Positions 1-10,204 of a stretch of DNA of 64,000 nucleotides are shown one piece after another. Source of the stretch: Salminus brasiliensis (taxonomy: Eukaryota; Chordata; Actinopteri; Characiformes; Bryconidae); NCBI RefSeq assembly GCF_030463535.1, contig NC_132878.1:98083540-98147539 (forward strand), read 5' to 3'. Numbering within the stretch: position 1 is the stretch's first letter; each line of letters starts with the position of its first letter. The translations under genes were made by a program, and so were the position numbers. The notes under the pieces are model-generated. The model had not been told where the DNA came from, did not search any database, and saw nothing but the letters and a program-made list of their open reading frames with translations.

Positions 1-474
1 AGATCTGCCCTCCTGCTTACAAATGAGGGATCTGAGAATGTCTAAAAGCTGAAGGGCAGAATAGTGTCTGACTGTGAAGTAGATAACAATGCTATAATAC
101 AGCTCCAACGTTTAGGAATATGCTGGAACAGAAATGCTGATACATTCTCCAAACGTTCAGCACCATTTCTGATTGAGACCCAAACCAACATTCAACTCAC
201 TGGTTAAAACACCAAAGCATTTCAGCTGCATTTCAACGTTATATCGACGTCATATTCACGAGCAACATCTCACATTATTTTTATGTTGAAGTCTGGTTGT
301 GTTTAGATCAGGTGACGTCTAGACCAGAATCCAACCAAAACACACAGAGGTCAGATCAACGTTGTGTATCCACTGTCTGAGTTCACTTAAAGAATCGACT
401 CCTACAGACACACATGTGTTTCTCCAGCACAGTGATCTTCTACATGATCCGGTTTAAACAGTTAATGAACTTAC

Positions 475-535
475 AGTGTGAATCCAGAGCGCTGAGATCT
501 GCTCTCTTCTCTCCTTCTGGAAAGAAGCAGCTCAG
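475..535 (-). other. Candidate non-coding first exon of an NLR gene to the left
   Basis: On the minus strand a strong donor (exon ...CACACT, then GTAAGTTC) sits at 475/474, just downstream of an IRF-like element at 541-556. The same donor is conserved at 54,447/54,446 in front of unit 3. The transcription start is not visible, so the right boundary is a guess. The stretch shares a longer open frame with its flank, but no domain is recognisable, so a 5' UTR exon is more likely. Confidence 0.4.
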
Positions 536-540
536 AATTT

Positions 541-556
541 CTTTCACTTTCACTTC
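541..556 (-). promoter_or_regulatory. IRF/ISRE-like element
   Basis: The minus strand reads GAAGTGAAAGTGAAAG, close to the GAAANNGAAA core bound by interferon regulatory factors. It lies about 65 bases upstream of a conserved splice donor and is repeated at 54,506-54,521. Function is inferred from the motif only. Confidence 0.5.
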
Positions 557-650
557 AGTCACCTGACCTAATCCAGCACCCAGCCTACACCACCCTCTAG
601 TGGAGAGACCTCCACACACCACAGTCTGTACACACTGCTACTGTAGACAG

Positions 651-651
<1 letters not shown>

Positions 652-685
<34 letters not shown>

Positions 686-1173
686 GTGAGGTCACAACCA
701 TTCCAGCTCAGCTCCGTGCAGCGGCTCCCTCATATGATCAGAAATATAATAAAAATATTTTCATTAGTTTGAGCTGTTTTGATAATATAATATAATGTAA
801 TATTGACCATAATTAATAAACACCACGTTGTAAATTAATATGCACATTTTCCTCTGATTTTCCTAAATCAGTAAATGAGTATAGTCAGTATAATTCCATA
901 AGTCATCAACCATAGAATATAAATCTAATTTTATTGAACAAACCTCCCAATTAGAACTATTTTATTTCAAATAAATAAAAACTCTAAATACACTGTTCCT
1001 AATTATCTGAACAGAGTTTTAAAACATTTTATAGGTTGATTTGTTGGTCATTTGTTGATTTGCAGCATTAAGAGTCACATTTACTGAAATCAGAAGCCTA
1101 CAGGCCAAGTTTCATGTTAACATAGGACCCTTCTCTGAGATCAGCTTCACAATTCTTACATCCATTGAACTTT
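652..1173. other. AT-rich spacer, no gene seen
   Basis: A short TC/AC microsatellite at 652-686 is followed by AT-rich sequence with no long open frame, recognisable element or match to the other units. Confidence 0.6.
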
Positions 1174-1421
1174 GGTTTTTGGAGGGTTTCTGCTTGAACT
1201 TCTTTGCAGGATGTCAGAAAAGCCCCCATGTGTTTGATGTAAACTGCTGTGGAAGGCACGCTTCTTTTTTTTGTACCATGGAAGAAAGTGTGGTCAGTCA
1301 GAAACTCTATAGACTTTGCCCTCAGAGACCCTAAAGGGGCTTATCAGCTCTCTCCCCATGATTCCGTCCCAAAACAGGTACGTCTGGGTCCACTGAAACC
1401 GGTTCTGCTTGTGAGCTCTGA

Positions 1422-1643
1422 TTAGTGGTGGCCGATTAGTAGGCTTATGCACAACTGCAAGCCTCTGGAGGATCCTACACCTTGAGGTTCCAGAGGATGG
1501 AGGATCCTACACCGTGGGGCTCCAGAGGCACCAGCTTCAAATACCTGTTTGCTTTGTAATGGCATTTTAGCAGCTGCTCTCTTAATCCAGTGAATTAGAA
1601 TCTGAAAAAGACCAAAACCACGAATAAGAGGAAAATAGTTCAT
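1422..1643 (-). CDS. Unidentified duplicated open frame (possible exon)
   Basis: The frame begins MNYFPLIRGFGLFQILIHWI and is conserved in the partner block at 34,928-35,254, where it stays open longer (108 codons). The left copy has an inserted repeat of a short GGATCCTACACC-containing segment that shortens it. No domain is recognised and no exon boundaries could be fixed. It could be non-coding sequence open by chance in both recent copies. Confidence 0.2.
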   Translation of the reverse strand: MNYFPLIRGFGLFQILIHWIKRAAAKMPLQSKQVFEAGASGAPRCRILHPLEPQGVGSSRGLQLCISLLIGHH

Positions 1644-2351
1644 GTGAGTCCTGATCTATTTTAAAAAGAAGAAGAAAAAACAAACAACAAACAACAAACA
1701 ACAAACATGTGTCTGATCCTCGCTGCTTCTACCAAGTGTTTTAATCAGAGCTGGATTATTTCCTCTGCCTGAGACTCAAACCATCATCGAATCCTACAAA
1801 TATGTGTCCCATTGATTTCTTCAGAGCAGGTTCAGGAGACGCGGATCCAGTCAAGATCATTTGTTTCTGGGAGTAAATTCACGTCTAAATTTATAGCTTT
1901 GGGATTCAGACTTTAGCGGCTTTTACTTTCAAACCCTTTTTATCTTCATCACTTTGATGTAGAATCTTTCATGTTGAGGGTGGAGGGTGTTTCCTACTCC
2001 GCTACACCTTTCCGTACCGTTTTTAACCTCCAAAGATGTCTCGACTGGACTAAAATATTCTCTCAGGAGTGAGTAAAAAGTCAAATAATAAATATGTATA
2101 AAATTGATTCTTTTCTTTTAAAGATGCTAAATACCATATTAATAATACAAAACATGCTATATATGTTTAATCAGTGCAGTTAAACACATCTTTGTTTACA
2201 TGATAAATATGGATATGGAATAATACAATGTTTTTTATCCACATCAAGAAATCACTAAACTCCTCAGTGTGGAAATAACGAGTCAACATCTCAAAGGGAT
2301 TTTTGGAAAAAAGAAGATTCTTCACCCGTCAGATCATCTCGCAGCTGGTCA

Positions 2352-2582
2352 TCATTTTTTCAGGATTCTCATTACAAATCCATCCGGCTGGTCAGTAACT
2401 CCAAACTCCAGATGGATGGTTTTGTGAAGGAGGGTCTTGCATTCGTCCGGAACTCTGAACCACTTTTGTTTGAACACATCTAGGAAACGCACCGGCACAC
2501 ATTCCACACAGGTGAGCTGACTTTGTGATGGATGGTCAGTTGTCCAGCCCTCACACTGTTGCTTATTCCACTCTCTGATCAT
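2352..2582 (-). CDS. Unidentified conserved open frame
   Basis: A 76-codon frame starting MIREWNKQQCEGW and ending in ILKK. The partner at 35,937-36,167 has the same length with only a few substitutions. It contains no recognisable domain, signal peptide or membrane segment. It may be an exon of the same unknown minus-strand gene as the acidic frame at 2,724-2,969. Conservation between such recent duplicates is weak evidence of coding. Confidence 0.3.
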   Translation of the reverse strand: MIREWNKQQCEGWTTDHPSQSQLTCVECVPVRFLDVFKQKWFRVPDECKTLLHKTIHLEFGVTDQPDGFVMRILKK

Positions 2583-2723
2583 ATCATTAAGAGCTCGTGC
2601 GCAGATCGTTTCCTAAAGCTTTGATATTTTTGTTATTTTATCATTTCTTGGTTCCCTGTTTCACTCTCCAGACATGTTTCAGAAACTTTCTCTTTTTCTT
2701 CTTCTTCTTGTCGACCAATCTCC

Positions 2724-2729
2724 TCATCC

Positions 2730-2766
<37 letters not shown>

Positions 2767-2969
2767 ACCTCCGACTCTTTAACATCCACAGTTTCTACGT
2801 TCTCAGATCTGTCGCTCAGCCTGGTTTCATCATCATCGCTCCTGGAGGATGGCAGGTTTCTCATCTTTATGTTTATCACATCGTCCTCTGAACTTTCCTC
2901 GTCTGTAAGGGGAGAACCGACCCGACTTTCAGTGCCGTTTTGCTTCTCGCTTAGTGAAGGTGAGGACAA
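2724..2969 (-). CDS. Unidentified acidic open frame with poly-Asp tail
   Basis: The frame encodes a Ser/Asp/Glu-rich segment (motifs DEESSEDD and DDDETRLSDRSENVE) ending in a run of Asp from a GAT microsatellite. A good splice acceptor (pyrimidine-rich, ...CCTTACAG on the minus strand) lies just before DEESSEDD, so this may be a real exon. The right copy at 36,305-36,721 is longer at its N-terminus and has an interrupted Asp run. No family recognised; such acidic stretches are common in nuclear proteins, but that is only a hint. Confidence 0.35.
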
Positions 2970-3355
2970 CCTCCCCCGTTTGTTGTTTTTAAACTCATCG
3001 TCGTCCTGGTCGTTGTGACTGGTCAGCAGTGCTCTGACCCAGGTACGTCACAGTCAATGCAGGTGCACTTGTCGCTCGCTGGTGACAGAGAAAGAAAAGT
3101 GTTGAAAGGATCGGACGTGATTACTGTGATTTGAATGGTCAAACATAAGTCATCTCTTACAGATGAACTATGGAAGCTGATGAAGGTAAAAACTGCTCTT
3201 GTTCAGTAAAATGACCAGAGACCATTTTCCTCAAAGTCTTCAATCTGGCGTCGTTTGAACAATCTACCAGAAAAGCTGGAAACTGGTCTTCTTTTCTCCA
3301 GCCTGATGTTTTGTTTCACATCATCCCTTTTATCATGTTCATCCCCCCGAAAGTT

Positions 3356-3586
3356 TTACCCTCGAAACGACATTTTCAGACACGATTTCCTCTCTGATAA
3401 CGAACAACCAGTATTCCAGGGAAACGTTGCAGGACTTGCAGTATCTTCAGCTGTAGGCTTGAGATCCTCTACGACCATTTGCTCCCGCAGCTTTTTAGGC
3501 CTCAGGGAAACGGGCACTTTGTGTAAAGGCAGGTTTTTCTGAACGTGTTCTTCGTTTCCTTGGTGAAAGTAGTCCGATCCATTCAA
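3356..3586 (-). CDS. Unidentified conserved open frame
   Basis: A frame beginning MNGSDYFHQGNEEHVQKN and containing RPKKLREQMVVEDL. The right copy at 36,826-37,170 keeps the frame and extends it by 38 codons (ending SRFSGRLFK), so the left copy is probably truncated by a substitution. No domain recognised. It lies in order with the other unknown minus-strand frames of this block. Confidence 0.3.
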   Translation of the reverse strand: MNGSDYFHQGNEEHVQKNLPLHKVPVSLRPKKLREQMVVEDLKPTAEDTASPATFPWNTGCSLSERKSCLKMSFRG

Positions 3587-3724
3587 GATCCTCCTTGGGA
3601 AGTTGTCTGGAATCCATACTGAGTTTCCTCACAGTGTGTGTGGGTTTGGATGCTGCTGTTTTGCTGGTGATGTGTGGAAGAGCTTACGATTATGTTCTTA
3701 TCACGTTTTACAGAAAGAGAACTG

Positions 3725-3727
<3 letters not shown>

Positions 3728-3779
<52 letters not shown>

Positions 3780-3897
3780 CTTACTTTCCTCAAACCCAAA
3801 CAGCAAACCATACAAAAGGGTTTTTAGTGCAGCTGTAACACACACACACACACACACACACTCACACACACACACTCTCACACACACACACACACAC
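3728..3897. repeat. CA/GT microsatellites
   Basis: Two long CA tracts (about 3,728-3,777 and 3,838-3,897) are separated by 60 bases. Both are present at different lengths at 37,314-37,362 and 37,454-37,527. Confidence 0.9.
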
Positions 3898-3999
3898 GGG
3901 AAAACTGTGGGAAAATTCACGTGTGACAGAGAGCAACAGCGGGTTTATGGAAATCTATACTGTATTGTGTTTCTTGTAAACTTCAAAGCATAACAATGT

Positions 4000-5188
4000 A
4001 ATGGACTCCTACATCCTATAATTCCCACGTGACGTCACATTCCCACGTCTTTTTGGCAAGTGGAACTTCTTACTACTGATAGTACTCTGATACTCTGGTG
4101 CAGTCAGAACAACCTGGAGCTGAACACACTCAAGACTGTAGAGATGTCCTGGTAAAGTCTATGAACACTGTGTTTACTATTGTACTGCTGTTCTCTGTAT
4201 GTTGTGTATGGTCTGTAAATTATATGTAGAGTAGCTGCATACTGTTAACACTAGAGAGACACTAACAGCCGGAAACCAGTTTCTTGTGTGTGAACATACT
4301 TGTCCACAGTGTGGTGGAAGTGTAGTGCCTTCTAGTGCTTTGTTAACGTGGTGCAGTGATTAATCCAGGGTTCCCACAGACCCTTTAAAAGTCTTACAGG
4401 TGGATCAAATAAATCAAATCAAATAAATAAATCAACATCAAATAAATGTTAAAAGACCTAAATTCTACTTTCCTTTTATTTGATGCAGTACTGCTACTAC
4501 TACTACTACTAATATATAGGGTTAGAGAACCTATTAATCTCACCACAATCTACACTGAGACATTTTTAGAGCACAGATGATTCCAGCAGCATAAATGGTA
4601 ATAAAAGGATATATTCATTTCTCATACAGAAATATTTATTAATTATAAATAAATATAATTAATAAATAAATATAACTTCATTATAATGTTTCTCTTTTTT
4701 AACCCTCCCTTTACCCTTCAATCCCCAGCAATTTAAACCTCCAGATGTTTGTTGATTACTGAAATAGTCCCCCACCCACTCCCCCACCCACTCCCCTTAT
4801 ACATCCAGAATACCTGTTACGCAACTTTGGAGATACGAGCACATCACCATAAAATCTCATTGATTGAAAATGAAAATAGAATTATTTGTGGTGTTTAAAT
4901 GGCTTTATCTTAGTTCTAAATAGTTTTTTGGTAATCTAAAACATTTATAATGAAAAATATTTAATGTTTTCGAGAATAGTAATGTGTTATGTTTGGGGTT
5001 TATTTGACCCTAGAAAAAAACAAATACAAATTCAAACCAGGATGTTATCTATAAAAGAAAACCTCATCATCATTAGATATAATCATTAGACCAGTAATGA
5101 ACACATAATAGTTATTTTCTTTAAAATACACCTATAAGTAAGAACAAACACACAGTCTCTCTCTCTCACACACACACACTCACACGGG
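4000..5188. other. Downstream flank of unit 1, no gene seen
   Basis: The sequence aligns with 37,915-38,990 and in part with 24,918-26,337. It contains a TAC triplet run near 4,490-4,512 and AT-rich sequence. No coding frame, only the 3' flank of the terminal B30.2 exon; a polyadenylation site could lie here but none was fixed. Confidence 0.6.
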
Positions 5189-5733
5189 TTATTCTATCTT
5201 ACACAGACTCACTGAGGAACCATAAAAATAAACCCCAATCCCTGCATAGAGGGGTTGAGTGAATGTGGTGTTGATTGTGTGTAAGTGTATGAGTGTGTGT
5301 GTATCAGAGGAGACGCTGTAGAAGGACAGAGTGCCGGCCGGACAGTCCACATACACTCCTACTCTCCTACAGCTGGAGGGAGGAGGAGGGAGATCAGTTC
5401 TGTTATTATTGTGATGAACAGAGAAACCTTCATCAGAGCAGATCAGACTCCAGGACTCTTCATTCTGTCCAAACCAGCAGTCTGATCTCCCTCCTTTCCT
5501 GCTGATGGTTTTATAAGTCAGAGCTACAGCAGCTCCTCCTCCGCTCCACTCAGCCTCCCAGTAACAGTGTCCAGTCAGACTTTCTCTACTCATCACCTGC
5601 CACCACCCATCAAACCTCTCTGGATGATCAGGATACGACTGCAGCTCCTCTCCACACACCACCTTTCTGTTCCCCTCACTCAGAGAGAGACGTGTGTGTG
5701 CTGTGTTTGGGTCCAGTGTGAGATCACAGCCGT
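5189..5733 (-). CDS. B30.2 (PRY-SPRY) terminal exon, unit 1
   Basis: This exon follows the acceptor TTGTGTTCAG and encodes a full PRY-SPRY domain of about 180 residues ending KIE-stop. Visible hallmarks are LDPNTAH and LSLSEGNRKV (PRY), YPDHPERF, GHCYWEAEW, CWFGQNEESW and VDCPAGTLSFYSV (SPRY core). In fish NLR-C proteins this C-terminal domain is thought to bind ligands or partner proteins. Near the end a short SDTHTLIHLHTINTT stretch is coded by a GT-rich repeat whose length differs among the three paralogues here. The exon joins the 47-nt linker exon through a split Tyr codon. The first residues of the longer open frame (MCS) are intron, not protein. Confidence 0.9.
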
Positions 5734-5776
5734 CTGAACACAAGAAGAGACATTAGAGGAGGAGCACTGCACTGAT

Positions 5777-5786
<10 letters not shown>

Positions 5787-5822
<36 letters not shown>

Positions 5823-5886
5823 TGTGTGTGAACTTACATTTCTTTAGTCCAGTTTTGATTCTGATCTTCCCTTCATGTTCCACTCT

Positions 5887-5930
<44 letters not shown>
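5787..5930. repeat. GT and CA tracts flanking the linker exon
   Basis: A GT tract (5,780-5,830) and a CA tract (5,889-5,930) flank the 47-nt linker exon on either side. The arrangement recurs in units 2 and 3. Confidence 0.9.
5838..5884 (-). CDS. 47-nt linker exon between LRR and B30.2, unit 1
   Basis: The exon lies between acceptor GTTTAG and donor GTAAGT. It codes VEHEGKIRIKTGLKK plus split codons, giving Arg with the LRR exon and Tyr with the B30.2 exon. It is preserved at the same length and phase at 26,989-27,035 and 39,647-39,693. The phase match on both sides is the main evidence. Confidence 0.85.
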
Positions 5931-5934
<4 letters not shown>

Positions 5935-5959
5935 AGAGAGATCAGGACAGTGTTAATTG

Positions 5960-7165
5960 TTAACATAGTTAATCCTCTACAAAGGTGCAATGGGGAATTG
6001 TGTTTGGCTGGGTGTATTTATACCTTGCCACAGAGGTGGGTCTGGTCAGCGTTGATTACCACTTGGAGATCTTTGCTCCAGCTCCACCAGCTTTCCTACT
6101 GTGCTGGCCAGGCCCCCTGCTGGTGGCTGACGCTACAAGCTGCCCGCTTACAGTACCGCCCCCCCACTAGGGGCGGCACCGGACGGCCCCAAACCAACCG
6201 CACGATAACACCTGAAGTCACTGATCTGCGTTGGATCCAGGATCTGGTGTGCCAGAACCTAGGAACACCCCTCAGGCCCATTGCGCTCCCAGTCAACCAG
6301 ATACTGGGTCCCAGGACAGTGTATGCTGGAGCACCCCCCATCATGCGTGGGGGAGGGGGCCGGACCTGAGGCACAGGGGCCACACATATGAACGGACGCA
6401 GGCAGGACACATGGAAGGTGGGATGTACCTTTATACTTGCGGGTAGTTGCAGCTGGAAGGAGACCGGGTTTACTTGCTAAACTATCTTGAAGGGCCCCAC
6501 AGACCTAGGGGACAGTTTGTGCGAGACACCTTGCAGCAGGAGGTCTCGGGTGGACAGTAGTGTGGCCCGAGCCTTCTGCCAGGTCCTACGACATCAATGG
6601 ACGAGCTGCACAGCAGAAGGAACCCCCACCTCCATCTCTTTTTCTGCAAACAAGGGGGAGAGTACCCAAATTGGCACTCGAAGGGAGACATACCCAGGGA
6701 CGAGTGCCAAAGCGTGTTGTGAGCATACTCCGCCCAGGGCAGTTGATCCACCCAAGAGGCTGGGTTCCCTGTGTTCAAGCAGCGGAGCAGCTGGCTAAGG
6801 TTTGTTCGTTCGGCCTGCCCGCTCGATTCAGGGTGGAAACCTGAAGTAAGGCTGACTGTGGCACCCATCAACCAGCAGAAAGCCCTCCAAAACTGGCTGA
6901 CGAATTGGGGTCCTCGATCCGACACAAGGTTGCAAGGCATTGCATGCACCCTTACCATGTGCTGCAAGAGCAGTCCTGCTGTCTCTTGGGTCGAGGGGAG
7001 CTTGGGCAATGCCACACACTTGCATGCCTTGGAAAAACGGTCCACAACCCCATTATAATCATGTTGCCTTTGGATGGTGGAAGACACATCACAAAGTCCA
7101 GGGACACATAGGACCAAGGACGAGTCGGAGTGCCTACTCTTATAATTGTAGCAGTCATTAGGACT
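5960..7165 (-). mobile_element. Ty3/gypsy chromodomain retrotransposon remnant with partial 3' LTR
   Basis: Reading leftward on the minus strand there is integrase core (VDRFSKACKCVALPKLPS, then VSDRGPQFVSQFW, then SSLGMSPFECQFGYSPP), a frameshifted C-terminal chromodomain (QYLVDWE and ILDP pieces), a G-rich polypurine tract near 6,155-6,165, and an LTR start (TGTAAGCGGGCAG). The LTR contains a TATA-like box near 6,020-6,030. Several frameshifts and an in-frame stop make it dead, and everything upstream of integrase is missing. It sits in the intron between the last LRR exon and the linker exon of unit 1. Confidence 0.8.
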
Positions 7166-7362
7166 GAGAGGTTTTCATATGGTTTTAAGTCTATATAATC
7201 TTCAATAATATTGATCAGGACAACATATTTCTAATCCAGTTCTACTCACAGACCCCCTAGCAGAATGTAAATAGACTGAATGTGTTTACTCGTGTAAATC
7301 TGCCTCCAAAGTGCATGCCTCTTTATTCTGCACGCATTCAATCAGATCAGTGTGTAGAATAC

Positions 7363-7536
7363 CTGAGTGTGGTGAGTGTGCAGTGTGGATCCTCCAGTCT
7401 GGCAGACAGCAGCTTCACTCCTGACTCTCCTGGGTGGTTGTAGGTCAGATCCAGTTCTTTCAGGTGGGAGGGGTTTGAACTCAGAGCTGTAGCCAGAGAA
7501 GAACAGCCTTTCTCTGTGACCATACAACCAGACACT
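7363..7536 (-). CDS. LRR exon (last LRR), unit 1
   Basis: A 174-nt exon, typical of one LRR pair in fish NLRs, with acceptor CTCTGCAG and donor GTATTC. It encodes [30 protein letters not shown] and [11 protein letters not shown]. It ends in phase 2 and joins the linker exon. Nearly identical copies are at 32,054-32,227 and 41,517-41,690. Confidence 0.9.
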
Positions 7537-7540
7537 CTGC

Positions 7541-7558
7541 AGAGAGAGAGAGAGAGAG

Positions 7559-7590
<32 letters not shown>
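7541..7590. repeat. GA/CT microsatellite at an exon acceptor
   Basis: A GA tract directly abuts the LRR exon; on the coding strand it forms the polypyrimidine tract. It is expanded in unit 3 (41,691-41,840). Confidence 0.85.
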
Positions 7591-7594
<4 letters not shown>

Positions 7595-7669
7595 CACTTT
7601 AGTATCAAATAGAGAGTTTCTGGCAAACCAAGAGTCTCCTTAAAAATCAACAGCACTCTTTAGTATAAA

Positions 7670-7746
7670 GACTTTTATTATTAATTTTAATGACACTAAA
7701 AAAAATATATTATTATGATTATTATTATGATTATTATTGGTAATAA

Positions 7747-7813
<67 letters not shown>

Positions 7814-7815
7814 TA
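7670..7815. repeat. Triplet-rich AT microsatellite
   Basis: An ATT/ATG-rich stretch is followed by about 14 ACT triplets and then AAT triplets. Non-coding, within the LRR intron. Confidence 0.85.
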
Positions 7816-8535
7816 AAATAAATAAATTCTTACTAAAACACAAAATAGTCCCAAAACTCTCCAACAGTGATGTACTGTTTGTCTATTACTTAGTGTATGT
7901 AAATATTGCCTATTTACATGCACTATATAAGGAATAGTAGGTTTAAAATAAATAGCCACACCTCCACCCCTTGCTTTCCTGTCTGCTCTGTAAAGATTAT
8001 AATCAGTTAGAGATACTTCATCACAGCTTGTTTTATCCAGGATTCAGTCACTATAATTAAATCTGGATCAGAATGTGATTTTAAAATGTACAAGTGATCC
8101 AGTTTATCCAGCTGAGGAAGACTCCTGATGTTTAAATGAATTATGCCTATACCTTTTCTGTGTTTACAGCTTGTGGGGTCTGTTGCAGCTATAGAGACAT
8201 GAATGAAAGTACATGAGCAGGGTTAAAGGAAAGAGAGGAAATACTGATATAGTGATAGAAAACATGCTAACTATTATACAGAAAGCTCCAGTTCCACATG
8301 CTGATCCATTTTACTATCACCAACATGGACATGCAGCTCACCCATTACTCAGGAGCAGATTATAAAGAGTTAAAGGAGACTAAGAAAAAGCCTCTGATTG
8401 GATCACAGATGAGCTGTTAGGTCAGACTGGGTTCATTAAACACTATAAAACCAGTTTTAATTTCAGAATGTGTTGTGAGGTCAGAGTGAGTAATCATACA
8501 TATCACTACACACTGAATGTTCAGTAGAGTCCAAA
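7816..8535. other. Intron sequence, nothing recognised
   Basis: AT-rich intron between LRR exons of unit 1. The stretch near 8,280-8,350 resembles 47,750-47,825 of unit 3, so part is shared intron. No gene or element recognised. Confidence 0.5.
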
Positions 8536-8760
8536 GGTTCTGATTAATGTGTTTATGAGGAAGAAAGACCTCATCAGAAATCTTTCTAGACAATCTAAAG
8601 ACAACTGCAGACATTAGAGAGTTGGTCTTTGTTCGGTTAGTGAACTCTGACCTTCACTAGAAACTTCATCTTGGATATTGATATAAAAACATCTTAGTAA
8701 AGCTCTGAATCTCACATCTTCACATTTATCATTTCAGAATGAACTGACAGAAACACTGAC

Positions 8761-8934
8761 CTGAGAATCTGCAGTTTACAGTGTGAACTCTTCAGTCCAG
8801 CAGAGAGCAGCTCCACTCCTGAATCCTGCAGGTCATTGTTACTGAGGTCCAGCTCTTTCAGGGAGGAGTTTTCCACCTTTAAAACTAATCCCAAAGCTTC
8901 ACACGTCTTTACTCCAAGATTACATGAAGCCAGT
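8761..8934 (-). CDS. LRR exon, unit 1
   Basis: A 174-nt exon with acceptor TTTCAG and donor GTCAGT. It encodes [37 protein letters not shown] and [11 protein letters not shown], a canonical NLR LRR pair. Exon plus about 220 bases of downstream intron (8,536-8,760) match 9,993-10,378, indicating duplication of an exon-intron module. Confidence 0.9.
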
Positions 8935-9189
8935 CTGAAATATGAAGAATGAACACAACAGATTTAATTTGAGAATACACTTAAAGGGAAAGCGATACAT
9001 TTTTGACGGTACAAAATAAACGGTAAATAATGTGTTAGCCTAAAGCTAATGTAGGAGAGTACTGGATTATATGCATCAAACATTTCAGGAAGTTTGTGAG
9101 TTAAACCAGATGACCACCCCAACCTGCTGACACAAACACCTCCTCCTTCGGAGGGCACTGGGTCCTAGCTCGTCAGTAAAACTGTCATT

Positions 9190-9560
9190 ATTGTCATTTT
9201 TGTTCACAAAAATCGTCTTTTGTACAAAAATCGTCTCTCTGATAGGAAACCTTCTTGAAGAAACAGTAACCTTTTAACACACCCAAGAAACCAACACATT
9301 TTATGCCCAAGAGTGCTATCGTGGAGCCAAGAAAAACTATACTCAAATAAAGAAGCCACGTGTCTGTACTAGATGCTGACCCAGATAATAATGCATTCGT
9401 CCTTCTTTTCAATAATCTCTGCACTATATCCTCTTTATGTATCTCATGTATGTATGTGAACTTTAAGCCACCAAAATTTTACTTGAGAAATACGTATTTT
9501 GTATAAAAAGTTTGTCTAGTCTTTCTTTTGTTCGTCTTGTTTAGTTTTCATGTTAGATTT
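9190..9560. repeat. Dispersed repeat, family shared with 34,430-34,790
   Basis: Shared strings include AACAGTAACCTTTTAA, TTATGCCCAAGAGTG and TAGCCACGT-like segments, found again at 34,460-34,650. A related tail (GAGTTTAGCATT) occurs near 34,755 and 45,410. It looks like an old LTR or other interspersed element; class unknown. Confidence 0.45.
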
Positions 9561-9605
9561 TGTTAGATTTCTAACGAACACCAGCCAATCGAACCTTTGA
9601 ACAAG

Positions 9606-9870
9606 TCTACATGAAACTGTCACATCCTGCCTAAGGAAGACTCAAGCATCCATATCAGTCGTGTTGCTCCACCTGAACAGAGCCTGTGAATGCTGCTCTA
9701 CCACACAGGATGGCTTCCCTACTGGTCTGATCAGAGGTGCAACAGCATTCCTCAGGGAGCTGTTCCTTCTACCGGCAACAAGCAGCGAAAGTAAGCGGGA
9801 AGAGGGTGATCGGTCACCTCGAAGACTAGTCTCGACTTGACCTTCTGTCTAGAGCCGACCTAAGGGTCTC
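9606..9870. repeat. Intron segment duplicated at 46,336-46,570
   Basis: The segment starting CTACATGAAACTGTCACATC recurs in the matching intron of unit 3 with small differences. It is therefore part of the unit duplication and marks where the intron is homologous. Confidence 0.8.
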
Positions 9871-10204
9871 TCTTCAAAGCTTTTTGAGTAATAAATAATT
9901 GAGTAATAAAATAAAAAAAATCAATGACCCGAACATTCAGTAATTAATTAATAATTCTTGGTTCATTAAAGCGCTTCCATTTCTGCTGCAATGTGTTTAT
10001 GAGAAAGAAAGACCTCATCAGAAATCTTTCTAGACAATCTAAAGACGACTGAAGACGTTAGAGAGTTCGTCCTTGTTCGGTTAGTGAACTCTGACCTTCA
10101 CTAGAAACTTCATCTTGTATATTGATATTAAAACATCTTAGTAAAGCTCTGAATCTCACATCTTCACATTTATCATTTCAGAATGAACTGACAGAAACAC
10201 TGAC

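Larger units (their letters stand above)
1..651. repeat. Segmental duplication block, NLR 5' flank copy
   Basis: This block is nearly identical to 53,973-54,616, which lies just upstream (to the right) of the unit 3 NLR gene. Homology stops at a TC/AC microsatellite at about 652. Because the partner is the 5' flank of a minus-strand NLR gene, this copy should be the 5' flank of another NLR gene extending left of the window. Homology is seen by eye; the gene to the left is inferred. Confidence 0.85.
1174..3999. repeat. Segmental duplication block, left copy
   Basis: The block aligns from end to end with 34,807-37,630, with small indels such as a shorter Asp-codon repeat and a different CA tract. 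It carries several minus-strand open frames that are conserved between the copies. In both cases it lies beyond the 3' end of an NLR unit, so it belongs to the tandem unit. Confidence 0.85.

Noticed and set aside
2674..3018. Plus-strand Ser-rich frame
   Set aside because: Shadow of the minus-strand acidic frame over a GAT repeat.
3583..3993. Open frames of His-Thr or Cys-Val repeats over CA/GT tracts
   Set aside because: Pure artefacts of dinucleotide repeats; they also occur around 5.8, 26.9, 37.3, 39.6, 58.4 and 60.5 kb.
5285..5505. Plus-strand frames antisense to the B30.2 exon, repeated in all three units
   Set aside because: Shadow frames of the real minus-strand exon; conserved only because the exon is.
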